A stretch of DNA of 9,893 nt from SAR202 cluster bacterium (GTDB lineage: Bacteria > Chloroflexota > Dehalococcoidia > Lucifugimonadales > JASMAO01), in NCBI GenBank assembly GCA_030754315.1, contig JASMAO010000113.1:1-9893 (forward strand). The letters are read 5' to 3'. The notes under the pieces are model-generated. The model did no database searches. It was not told where the DNA came from and saw only the letters and a list, made by a program, of their open reading frames with translations. Shown here piece by piece: positions 1-5,623 of this stretch. Numbering within the stretch: position 1 is the first letter of the stretch; each line of letters begins with the position of its first letter. Made by a program: the position numbers and the translations under genes.

Positions 1-270
1 GAAGATATCGAGCGAGCGGTTAATGAAGCGAAGAAAGGTCGAGTGGAATATCGGCTGGACCGGACTGCCCTGATGCATGTTCCCATCGGGAAAGCGAGCT
101 TTGATGAGGGACAGCTACTCGACAACTTAACCTCAGTGATGGATAGTGTCATTCGATCTAGACCTGCTGGTCTCAAAGGCCAGTACATTAGGTCGTCATT
201 TTTAACTACATCCATGGGACCCAGTGTTCGCATGGATGTTGCGGAAGCGAGTGAACTCACAGTAGAATAG
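1..270 (+). CDS. rplA: Ribosomal protein L1, C-terminal part (5' end outside window)
   Basis: This is the last 89 codons of large-subunit protein L1, which binds 23S rRNA at the mobile L1 stalk. The frame is open from base 1, so the gene continues upstream of the window; the GTG at 43 is an internal valine codon and not a start. Family-typical segments are visible: KKGRVEYRLDR followed by HVPIGKASFD, then the basic RPAGLKGQYI and TTSMGPSVRMDV near the end. L1 usually has about 230 residues, so roughly the final 40 percent is present. It lies directly upstream of the L10 leader and rplJ-rplL, the usual bacterial order. The stop TAG ends at 270 and leader RNA structure begins within a few bases. 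Confidence 0.95.
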   Translation, partial: EDIERAVNEAKKGRVEYRLDRTALMHVPIGKASFDEGQLLDNLTSVMDSVIRSRPAGLKGQYIRSSFLTTSMGPSVRMDVAEASELTVE

Positions 271-353
271 GACTGTCTGCCGCAGACAGCGGGTTTCGCC
301 GTAGGGCGAATTAAGATATTAGCCCGCCGAGGCTTTCAAGGGTGTACCCATTT
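271..353 (+). promoter_or_regulatory. Ribosomal protein L10 leader (aptamer part)
   Basis: This is the leader RNA between rplA and rplJ, recognised by position and by the conserved GCCGAGG core at 326-332. Visible helices are a 7-bp hairpin 273-279/283-289, a 6-bp hairpin 295-300/305-310 with loop GTAG, and a long-range helix GCGGG 289-293 with CCCGC 323-327 that encloses the second hairpin. This matches the L10 leader family, which binds the L10-L12 complex for autogenous control. The helix at 323-327 ends only two bases before the antiterminator strand at 330, so ligand binding could influence which downstream fold forms. I see no convincing promoter between rplA and rplJ. rplJ-rplL may therefore be read through from the rplK-rplA side. 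Confidence 0.85.
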
Positions 354-364
354 GCCCTGAGCCT
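330..364 (+). promoter_or_regulatory. Predicted antiterminator helix of the rplJ leader
   Basis: Bases 330-335 (AGGCTT) can pair with 359-364 (GAGCCT, one G-T wobble). After a 3-base bulge at 336-338, bases 339-343 (AGGGT) can pair with 354-358 (GCCCT, one wobble at the 343/354 pair). This 11-bp interrupted helix uses the whole 5' arm of the terminator (354-363), so the two folds exclude each other. It is the expected antiterminator of a transcription attenuator. The pairing is read directly from the sequence; its function is inferred. Confidence 0.65.
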
Positions 365-385
365 GTGGCTCAGGGCCTTTTTTTT
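354..385 (+). terminator. Intrinsic terminator/attenuator in front of rplJ
   Basis: A perfect 10-bp GC-rich stem pairs GCCCTGAGCC (354-363) with GGCTCAGGGC (367-376). It has a TGT loop and is followed by C and eight T residues (378-385). This is a textbook intrinsic terminator placed directly before the rplJ ribosome binding site and not after a gene, so it must act as a regulated attenuator or rplJ would hardly be expressed. Transcription termination control of rplJL by the L10-L12 complex is known in Bacillus subtilis; the same mechanism is inferred here. Confidence 0.9.
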
Positions 386-391
386 GGAAGG
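386..391 (+). promoter_or_regulatory. Ribosome binding site of rplJ
   Basis: GGAAGG lies 6 bases before the ATG at 398 and directly after the terminator T-run. It decides the rplJ start: the in-frame GTG at 365 lies inside the terminator loop and stem and has no comparable site. Confidence 0.85.
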
Positions 392-397
392 ATATAT

Positions 398-1135
398 ATG
401 CCGGCGGAACATAAGATAGAAAAAGTCGATCGTCTCAGGGAGAAGATTGAGCAGTCCACGATCGTTATATCAGCCGATCCTACCGGTATGTCGGTTACCG
501 ATATGACTGCGTTCCGACGGGCTTTACGTGAAAGCGGTGTAGAGTTCCGTGTAATCAAAAATTCTCTTGCCTATTTGGCGGCAGACGCCGCGAACAAAAC
601 GATTGTAAGAGAGGTTATAAACGGTCCTACCGGAATCGCTCTCGGTACTGGTGATCCGATTGAACCAGCCAAAGCATTGGTTGAGTTTATCAAGGCCAAC
701 AAGTCTCCTATGACAATAAAGGGAGCGGTACTTGATAACCGAGTATTGACTAAGGACGAGGTAGAAAGTCTTGCTTCACTGCCTGGCAAAGATCAACTGT
801 TGGCACAACTAGCTGGGCTAATGATGAATACAGTGACAAAACTCGTGTATGTTTTGGACGCTCCGTTGAAAGGTTTGGCCACTGTATTGCAACGACATGC
901 TGATGCTCTGGAGGCTGATGCAGCATCGAATGAGAGTATTACATCCAGAGAAGAGTCTGATGCTGATTCGGACGTTGATGTAGAGGATTCCCCTCCAGAT
1001 GAGACAGAAGATAAGGGCGGTCAATCGAACAAAGATCCTGATGATAGCGTGCAAGAGGTATCCTCGGACGTAGATGAGGGAGCCGCGATGGATCCGGATG
1101 AAGATATGGACATTGGTGAGACGGGACAGGAATAA
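398..1135 (+). CDS. rplJ: Ribosomal protein L10 with long acidic C-terminal tail
   Basis: L10 is the base of the ribosomal L7/L12 stalk: its N-terminal domain binds 23S rRNA and L11, and its C-terminal helix holds L12 dimers. The start at ATG 398 gives 245 residues and follows GGAAGG. Residues 1-170 look like ordinary L10: MPAEHKIEKVDRL opening, FRVIKNSLAYLA at about 50-61, NGPTGIALG at 75-83, and the L12-binding helix at about 133-170 (KDQLLAQLAGLMM onward). Typical bacterial L10 ends near residue 165-175. Here about 73 more residues follow, with some 29 Asp/Glu against 3 Lys/Arg in 172-245, no aromatic residues, and Ser/Pro/Gly spacers, so the tail is probably disordered. Expression is predicted to be controlled by the leader attenuator. 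It precedes rplL by 41 bases. Confidence 0.95.
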   Translation: MPAEHKIEKVDRLREKIEQSTIVISADPTGMSVTDMTAFRRALRESGVEFRVIKNSLAYLAADAANKTIVREVINGPTGIALGTGDPIEPAKALVEFIKANKSPMTIKGAVLDNRVLTKDEVESLASLPGKDQLLAQLAGLMMNTVTKLVYVLDAPLKGLATVLQRHADALEADAASNESITSREESDADSDVDVEDSPPDETEDKGGQSNKDPDDSVQEVSSDVDEGAAMDPDEDMDIGETGQE

Positions 1136-1166
1136 CCAAGGGCCCCGAGTAACGTAAAGTACAGTT

Positions 1167-1171
1167 GGAGG
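1167..1171 (+). promoter_or_regulatory. Ribosome binding site of rplL
   Basis: GGAGG is 5 bases before ATG 1177. It overlaps the last base of an in-frame TTG at 1165, which rules out TTG as the start and gives the normal L7/L12 N-terminus. The strong site fits the known need for several L12 copies per L10. Confidence 0.85.
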
Positions 1172-1176
1172 AAGAG

Positions 1177-1560
1177 ATGGGAAACGAAGAAATTTTAGAG
1201 ACGATCAAGGGAATGTCGGTATTGGAACTCTCCGAGTTGGTGAAGTCACTTGAGGAAACTTTTGGTGTGAGCGCAGCTGCACCAGTTGCCGTTGCAGCTG
1301 CTCCTGCGGCTGCAAGTGCTGATGCCGGAACTTCTGAAGAAGAGCAGACAGATTTCACGGTTACTCTCAAAGATATTGGTGCTGAAAAGATAAAAGTAAT
1401 CAAAGCCGTACGTGAAGAAGTAACCGGCTTGGGACTGAAAGAAGCCAAGACTTTGGTAGAGAGTGCCCCTGCCGTTGTGAAAGAAGGAGTCTCCAAAGAA
1501 GTGGCTGATGCACTTAAGGTGAAGTTGGAAGAGGTCGGGGCGACAATAGAGATATCTTAG
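1177..1560 (+). CDS. rplL: Ribosomal protein L7/L12
   Basis: L7/L12 is the multi-copy stalk protein that recruits and stimulates translational GTPases. Its 127 residues match the family length. The N-terminal dimerisation and L10-binding domain spans about 1-30 ([21 protein letters not shown]). A flexible Ala/Pro/Val-rich hinge at about 32-52 follows. The C-terminal factor-binding domain is at about 58-127, with [18 protein letters not shown] and the highly conserved [12 protein letters not shown] helix region at about 84-95. It is the last gene of the plus-strand block; rpoB, which follows rplL in many bacteria, is absent, and a convergent racemase gene ends 31 bases further on. It is expected to be co-transcribed with rplJ under the attenuator. 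Confidence 0.97.
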   Translation: MGNEEILETIKGMSVLELSELVKSLEETFGVSAAAPVAVAAAPAAASADAGTSEEEQTDFTVTLKDIGAEKIKVIKAVREEVTGLGLKEAKTLVESAPAVVKEGVSKEVADALKVKLEEVGATIEIS

Positions 1561-1561
1561 C

Positions 1562-1585
1562 GGCGGGTTTTACTCCTTGCCTTTT
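1562..1585 (+). terminator. Weak candidate terminator after rplL
   Basis: GGCGGG (1562-1567) can pair with CTTGCC (1576-1581) using two G-T wobbles, with an 8-base loop and four T residues at 1582-1585. It sits in the 30-base gap between the convergent stops of rplL and the LarA-like gene, where a terminator is expected. The stem is weak and the T-run short. On the minus strand the wobble pairs become mismatches, so it would not work well for the opposite transcript. Confidence 0.35.
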
Positions 1586-1590
1586 CAAAC

Positions 1591-2889
1591 TCAAATGGTT
1601 CTACGGTCGTGCTTAGCACTGGTGCGGGTGAGGTAGGGGATAGTTTGTGGGCCTTGCGGTAGGACACAAATCCGTGCTGAACCGCCGTGATTTTCGAGTG
1701 ACTCGACTATTGCTGCATTCAAGTCATCGATTGGTGTGAGGTGGGTGGCTGTAATCTGATCTGGAGTGAGGAAGTCAGATTTTAGCTGGATCTCCGCTTT
1801 GAGTTGTATTTGTGCTTGGATTTGGACCTGCCATTGGTCGTGGCTGGTGTAGCCCGTAGTGTTGATCATGTCTAGAAGCTCTTCGGGAGTGTTCCTAGAC
1901 GCTAGCAGGTTTTTGTACTCGCCATGATCTGGGATGCCCTCGCTGCATTCTGATGCGCAGATAATGGTGCCACCATCCCGTACTATCTGTGCTGCGGCTG
2001 ACATGCCCTTGACTGATTGGTAAACGTTCATGTCTAGTGGATAGCCACTGTTGGTCGTAATGACGATGTCATAGGGGCTATTTACGGCTTGCATTGATAG
2101 GCGCCGGGAAACGTCGCACGCAGCCTTATGCACGGCGAACAGTTCCCCTGCATACACGCTTGTGATTCCGTGATCTCTATTGATTGTAACGTCGATGCTG
2201 AAATCGACACCGGTTTTATACGAGATTTCTCGGATGGAATCGTGTATTGGGTTCCCATCTGTAATTCCCCAGACGGAGTTAGTATGGGCAATGAGTGGGG
2301 CGCTGTGAAGCCCAATGATGGTTTCAAAAGCAGCAAGGCCGGGGGCAACCATTTTGGGTCCGCCGCTAAAACCGGCAAAGAAATGTGGTTCGACGAAGCC
2401 TGTGGTGATCCTGAAGTCTGCGTCTATCCATATGCGGTTAAGCAGTATTGGCACGCCGTTGGAGGTGTCTCCAACATTTGTTACAGAGCCGTGGTCAAAA
2501 CCATTGTGGTTAACGACTTGGTATCGATCTACGATATCGGCACCTAACATTTCTTTTAACTCGATGTGGGTGTTTTGTCGGTGGGTCCCCGTAGCAATCA
2601 GAATGGTGATTTGTTCATCGGGAACGTGAGAGAGTTCCTCAAGTAATATTGGCAACACTCTTGAGCTTGGCATCGGTCTTGTGATGTCGCACACCGATAT
2701 GGCTACCGTTTGGTCTGAACCCACGGTCTGTTTTAAAGGCCGTGTGCCTATAGGAGTTCGAATTGCGTTTATAAGAGCGCCGCGTTCGTCTGGCAGACCA
2801 GGCAGGAATGTTGGTTCAATGACGGTTGTTCTCTCTTCTGGGACATCTATAATTAAGCCGGTTTTACCGTATGCGAGCTCAACATTCAT
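1591..2889 (-). CDS. LarA-family nickel-dependent 2-hydroxyacid racemase
   Basis: The 432-residue protein belongs to the lactate racemase LarA family (DUF2088 N-terminal domain plus LarA C-terminal domain). These enzymes racemise or epimerise 2-hydroxyacids by hydride transfer on a nickel-pincer nucleotide cofactor. By alignment from memory with the Lactiplantibacillus enzyme, the key residues are present: Asp68 and Arg71 in CDITRP, His103 in ATGTHR, His169 in EPHFFAGFSGGPK, cofactor-attaching Lys179 in that motif, nickel ligand His195, and Gln291 and Lys294 in YQSVKGM. It is therefore probably active, but the substrate need not be lactate because the family includes other 2-hydroxyacid specificities. 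The cofactor makers LarB, LarC and LarE are not in the window. The start ATG at 2889 follows GGTGAG (2895-2900). It is the last gene of the operon, 78 bases after the M20 gene. Confidence 0.88.
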   Translation of the reverse strand: MNVELAYGKTGLIIDVPEERTTVIEPTFLPGLPDERGALINAIRTPIGTRPLKQTVGSDQTVAISVCDITRPMPSSRVLPILLEELSHVPDEQITILIATGTHRQNTHIELKEMLGADIVDRYQVVNHNGFDHGSVTNVGDTSNGVPILLNRIWIDADFRITTGFVEPHFFAGFSGGPKMVAPGLAAFETIIGLHSAPLIAHTNSVWGITDGNPIHDSIREISYKTGVDFSIDVTINRDHGITSVYAGELFAVHKAACDVSRRLSMQAVNSPYDIVITTNSGYPLDMNVYQSVKGMSAAAQIVRDGGTIICASECSEGIPDHGEYKNLLASRNTPEELLDMINTTGYTSHDQWQVQIQAQIQLKAEIQLKSDFLTPDQITATHLTPIDDLNAAIVESLENHGGSARICVLPQGPQTIPYLTRTSAKHDRRTI

Positions 2890-2967
2890 GTAATCTCACC
2901 CTCTACGAGGCGAACTGATTTATCGGGCGAACAATCGATCTTTGGAGGCGTTTGGTGTTGGATCCCA

Positions 2968-4044
2968 TCAAGTTCGAATCAGGGCTTCGCAGAAGTGTGC
3001 TGCGTCTACCAGGTCCGGGATGGTGACATACTCGGTTTTGGTGTGCATCCCATTATCAGCCATTCCAACGACAACGGAGGCAATGCCGTTTCTGCGGAAA
3101 ATATTGCCATCTGTACCACCCCCCGAAGGAAGTAGGTATGGCTCAAGCCCGATACTTGTCATGGCAGTCTTGGCCCGTAGCAGAGCAGGATCGTCTTCGG
3201 GAAGGGAATACGTTTCGAAATTGGTGTGTAGGTGTGCGTCAACGATAGCTTCTGGGAACAGTTCCTGAACGGTGTCTAGGGACTCCGTTAGTTGAAGCCT
3301 GACGCTGTCGAGGGTCTCGAGATTCATGCTGCGGAATTCACCGATAACCTTTGTCGTTTCCGGAACTGCATTCCGTACCTGACCGCCTTCGATTGAACCA
3401 ATGTTGAATGTAGTCTCTCCATCAAGTCGGCCTTGTGGCAAACGAGTTATTAGTTCGGCGGCAATTTTGATTGCAGACAGTCCCTTCTCTGGTTCTACAC
3501 CTGCATGGGCAGAACGACCTGTAATTTCGATGTTAAAGCCTATGTATGTAGGACTTGCTGAGGTGATCCGGTTGACAGGTCCTTCACCATCGAAAACGAT
3601 GGCTTCCTTAGACGCGATTTTGGAGAAGTCTAAATTGCGAGCTCCGACAAGGGCAGTTTCCTCTTCCCTAGTGAACACAACCTCAATTGGTAGATGAGGA
3701 GTTTCGTCCTCCCTGATAGATTCGAGGGCTTCCATTATCGCAGAGACACCTGCCTTGCAATCGCCACCGAGTATAGTGGTTCCGTCGGAAACAATGCGGT
3801 CACCTTCTATGCTGGGCTTAATCCCTTGCCCCGGTTCCACCGTGTCCATGTGAGCGGATAGCATTATGGGGTTTTCTTTGCCGTCGTTTGCTATGACGTT
3901 GCCATAGTCGTCTCGTATAACATTGAAGCCTAGGGCTTTGAGTCGACCGACTAACTCGGCCGCTATTTTTTCTTCAAAAGAAGAGGGGCTATCTATAGTG
4001 ACTAGGTCACAGAATGTTTTTACAAGTCGTTCTGGATTGATCAT
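2968..4044 (-). CDS. M20 family metallopeptidase, peptidase T-like
   Basis: The 358-residue protein is a two-zinc M20 hydrolase, a group that cleaves small peptides or N-acyl amino acids in the cytoplasm. All expected residues are visible: His65 and Asp67 in SAHMDTV, bridging Asp95 in LGGDCKAG, catalytic Glu127 and metal ligand Glu128 in FTREEET, Asp152 in VFDGEG, and His334 in NGMHTKTE. The lid/dimerisation domain lies at about 163-275 and contains GRSAHAG (His180). The AHMDTV, GGDCKAG and EEE pattern is nearest to peptidase T and PepT-like proteins; exact substrate cannot be read from sequence. There is no signal peptide. The start ATG 4044 has a good AAAGGAG site (4051-4057). It sits between two racemase genes, 48 bases after the first and 78 before the second, suggesting co-transcription. 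A deacylase role is an alternative. Confidence 0.88.
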   Translation of the reverse strand: MINPERLVKTFCDLVTIDSPSSFEEKIAAELVGRLKALGFNVIRDDYGNVIANDGKENPIMLSAHMDTVEPGQGIKPSIEGDRIVSDGTTILGGDCKAGVSAIMEALESIREDETPHLPIEVVFTREEETALVGARNLDFSKIASKEAIVFDGEGPVNRITSASPTYIGFNIEITGRSAHAGVEPEKGLSAIKIAAELITRLPQGRLDGETTFNIGSIEGGQVRNAVPETTKVIGEFRSMNLETLDSVRLQLTESLDTVQELFPEAIVDAHLHTNFETYSLPEDDPALLRAKTAMTSIGLEPYLLPSGGGTDGNIFRRNGIASVVVGMADNGMHTKTEYVTIPDLVDAAHFCEALIRT

Positions 4045-4050
4045 CCATTG

Positions 4051-4057
4051 CTCCTTT
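4051..4057 (-). promoter_or_regulatory. Ribosome binding site of the M20 gene
   Basis: AAAGGAG on the minus strand lies 6 bases before the ATG at 4044. It supports this start; a nearby ATG at 4048-4046 is in another frame. Confidence 0.75.
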
Positions 4058-4092
4058 GCACAATATGTTATTAACCCTTTCCTATGCCGAAT

Positions 4093-5202
4093 TCAGGTGG
4101 GCGGTGAGATAGATTTGTGATTCACAGTGAGTTTAGCTAGCCGGCTAGGGTCAGGTTCGGGGAGCCCTTTGGTTGAGGGAGTGAATGTGTTATCAGGGTT
4201 CAATTCCATAGGCGGGTTGGCCAAGTCCTGCCTGTAGAACCTTGATGATGGGAATAAGTCACCTGGATAGGTGAAATTGTTTAAAGTTGCAACTTCTACG
4301 CAAATTGCGGACCCGACAGCACTCTCCAACATACCCCCAACCCATACCGGTATGCCATTGTCCCGCGCCAAATTATGTATTGCCAGTGCATTCTGCAGAC
4401 CTCCAACTCGGCCAGGCTTGATGTTGATGTAACTACATGCATCGACTTGAATGGCCTGTTTGGCTGTCTTTACACTGATTATCGATTCGTCGAGACACAC
4501 CGGGGTTTGGATTTGACGCGCAAGTTCAGCATGATCGAGAACGTCGGTATAATGAAGCGGCTGCTCAAGAAAAGCCAATCCCAAGTTGTCGATAGCCTTA
4601 AAAAAGGGAAGATCGTCCAAAGTGTAACCAGAGTTGCAGTCGATATGGAATGTCATTTTTGGGAAGGTGCTCGTTGCGGCATGGAGGACTTCCAGATCCC
4701 ATCCGTGTCGAACCTTGAGTTTGATGCGTGGGAAACCCGAGTCCACCGCTTTCTGGATATTGCCCATCAGCATATCTATAGAGTCTTGGATACCAAAATC
4801 TGCCCCGGCTTGCACGTTCCTGGTCTCACCACCTAAAAGACGGTGTACGGGAGTATTTGTAATGCTAGATTGCAGGGTCCACCAGCAGATCTCGATGGCG
4901 GCTTTTGCAAAACTATTACCCTTGAAGATATCTAGTCGATCGTTCAAATCCTTAGCAGTTTCGTATTCGCGGCCAACAACGTGTTGTCCCATGAACTCAG
5001 CGACGTTATAGAAGACTGAGCCTGCACTTTCCGGTAGATACATGGGAGCATATAAGGGCGACGATTCCGACCACGCTGAATAATCGCCGCTGGTTGCTTT
5101 TATCAGTACAGAGTGTATGTCAGCATCTTCGCCATATGCAGTGCGCCAAGGATAAATCAGTGGCATGGCTACATGATAGACGTCTAATCGATCTATATGC
5201 AT
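4093..5202 (-). CDS. Enolase-superfamily N-succinylamino acid racemase / o-succinylbenzoate synthase-like enzyme
   Basis: The 369-residue protein has the enolase-superfamily capping domain (about 1-125) and barrel (about 130-340). The second catalytic-lysine motif is Lys161-x-Lys163 (IKLKVRHGWD). Metal ligands are Asp188 (HIDCN), Glu213 (FLEQPL) and Asp238 (CLDES), and the opposite base is Lys262 (INIKPGRVGG). VWVGGMLES and NFTYPGDLFPSSRFY near the C-terminus, with the HAELARQIQTPVCLDES stretch, strongly resemble Amycolatopsis-type N-acylamino acid racemases, in which racemase and o-succinylbenzoate synthase activity can coexist. No other menaquinone gene is nearby, so I favour racemase or another proton-abstraction reaction. 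The start ATG at 5202 has a modest AAGG site 9 bases upstream. It is the first gene of the operon and follows the promoter at 5247-5274. An M20 hydrolase follows directly, a pairing used to convert N-acylated D-amino acids in other bacteria. Confidence 0.88.
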   Translation of the reverse strand: MHIDRLDVYHVAMPLIYPWRTAYGEDADIHSVLIKATSGDYSAWSESSPLYAPMYLPESAGSVFYNVAEFMGQHVVGREYETAKDLNDRLDIFKGNSFAKAAIEICWWTLQSSITNTPVHRLLGGETRNVQAGADFGIQDSIDMLMGNIQKAVDSGFPRIKLKVRHGWDLEVLHAATSTFPKMTFHIDCNSGYTLDDLPFFKAIDNLGLAFLEQPLHYTDVLDHAELARQIQTPVCLDESIISVKTAKQAIQVDACSYINIKPGRVGGLQNALAIHNLARDNGIPVWVGGMLESAVGSAICVEVATLNNFTYPGDLFPSSRFYRQDLANPPMELNPDNTFTPSTKGLPEPDPSRLAKLTVNHKSISPPT

Positions 5203-5246
5203 CAGTAAAACCTTATTTTCATACCCTTACCTGTGTACTAGATTCA

Positions 5247-5274
5247 ATTCTATTGTGGGATTGTTAGGTGTCAA
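5247..5274 (-). promoter_or_regulatory. Sigma70-type promoter of the racemase-M20-LarA operon
   Basis: On the minus strand TTGACA (5274-5269) is separated by 16 bases from TAGAAT (5252-5247), giving six and five consensus matches. Transcription would start near 5240, leaving a leader of about 38 bases before ATG 5202. I found no comparable promoter in the 48- and 78-base gaps downstream, supporting one transcript for the three genes. The -35 box overlaps the end of the doubtful 117-codon frame. Confidence 0.65.
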
Positions 5275-5617
5275 GGTTTATAACAGGAAATGACTGAGAT
5301 TCTATGCAGTATGAGGAACTAACATTATTGACTGATAGGGGCATTCGCGGAAACGAAATGGTTCGGAAATTGTTCATACTCCGGGGCAAATCAAAAGACT
5401 GATACAGCTTACTATCGGAGTAGCCATGCATATGACTTAGACAATGTTCATCATGAATCAATCTGATCGAACCGAAAGGGACATGAACTCCGAATAACAA
5501 GAACATTCCCGATCCGTCAGGAAGCACGAACCTGATAGCCTTTTCCCAGTATTCCCCAACCAGAAAGATGAATGAATAGGCTAAGTTCTTGTCAACAGGT
5601 GGGTTAAGGCCATCCAA
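5264..5617 (-). CDS. Doubtful small hypothetical frame in phase after the lipoprotein stop
   Basis: This frame of 117 codons occupies most of the 421-base stretch between the lipoprotein gene and the racemase gene. It is in the same phase as the lipoprotein gene and separated from it only by the TAG at 5626-5624 and two sense codons. The only start is TTG 5617, with no Shine-Dalgarno sequence. The first two thirds look protein-like, with a hydrophobic/aromatic stretch, LPDGSGMF and a His-rich HDEHCLSHMHGY, but I recognise no family. The last third is Ser/Asn-rich and runs into the -35 box of the next operon. It could be a small gene with poor initiation, a remnant, a readthrough extension, or chance. 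I see no terminator or RNA structure in this stretch. Confidence 0.25.
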   Translation of the reverse strand: MDGLNPPVDKNLAYSFIFLVGEYWEKAIRFVLPDGSGMFLLFGVHVPFGSIRLIHDEHCLSHMHGYSDSKLYQSFDLPRSMNNFRTISFPRMPLSVNNVSSSYCIESQSFPVINLDT

Positions 5618-5623
5618 ACTATG

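Noticed and set aside
365..397. In-frame GTG at 365 as an earlier rplJ start
   Set aside because: It lies in the terminator loop and stem and would add an atypical N-terminus; ATG 398 has GGAAGG at correct spacing and gives the normal L10 start.
1165..1176. In-frame TTG at 1165 as the rplL start
   Set aside because: The TTG overlaps the GGAGG site that serves ATG 1177; the family N-terminus matches the ATG.
939..1496. Long minus-strand open frame opposite rplJ and rplL
   Set aside because: It is antisense to two certain ribosomal protein genes, low in complexity and has no family features; a shadow of codon bias.
1777..1833. Alternating Gln/Ile/Lys run in the LarA-like protein (about residues 353-371) as a repeat or expansion
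   Set aside because: LarA relatives have a similar DQWQ...KA...SD segment at this place, so it fits normal family sequence and needs no repeat explanation.
2899..2910. Small CCTC-GTA-GAGG hairpin overlapping the LarA-like gene's ribosome binding site
   Set aside because: The stem has only four base pairs, too weak to claim regulation.
4375..4836. Plus-strand open frame of 153 codons inside the enolase-superfamily gene
   Set aside because: It is fully antisense to a gene with intact catalytic motifs and shows no recognisable protein features.
5590..5595. TTGACA on the minus strand as a promoter for the small 117-codon frame
   Set aside because: No acceptable -10 box occurs 15-19 bases downstream, and it lies inside the frame.
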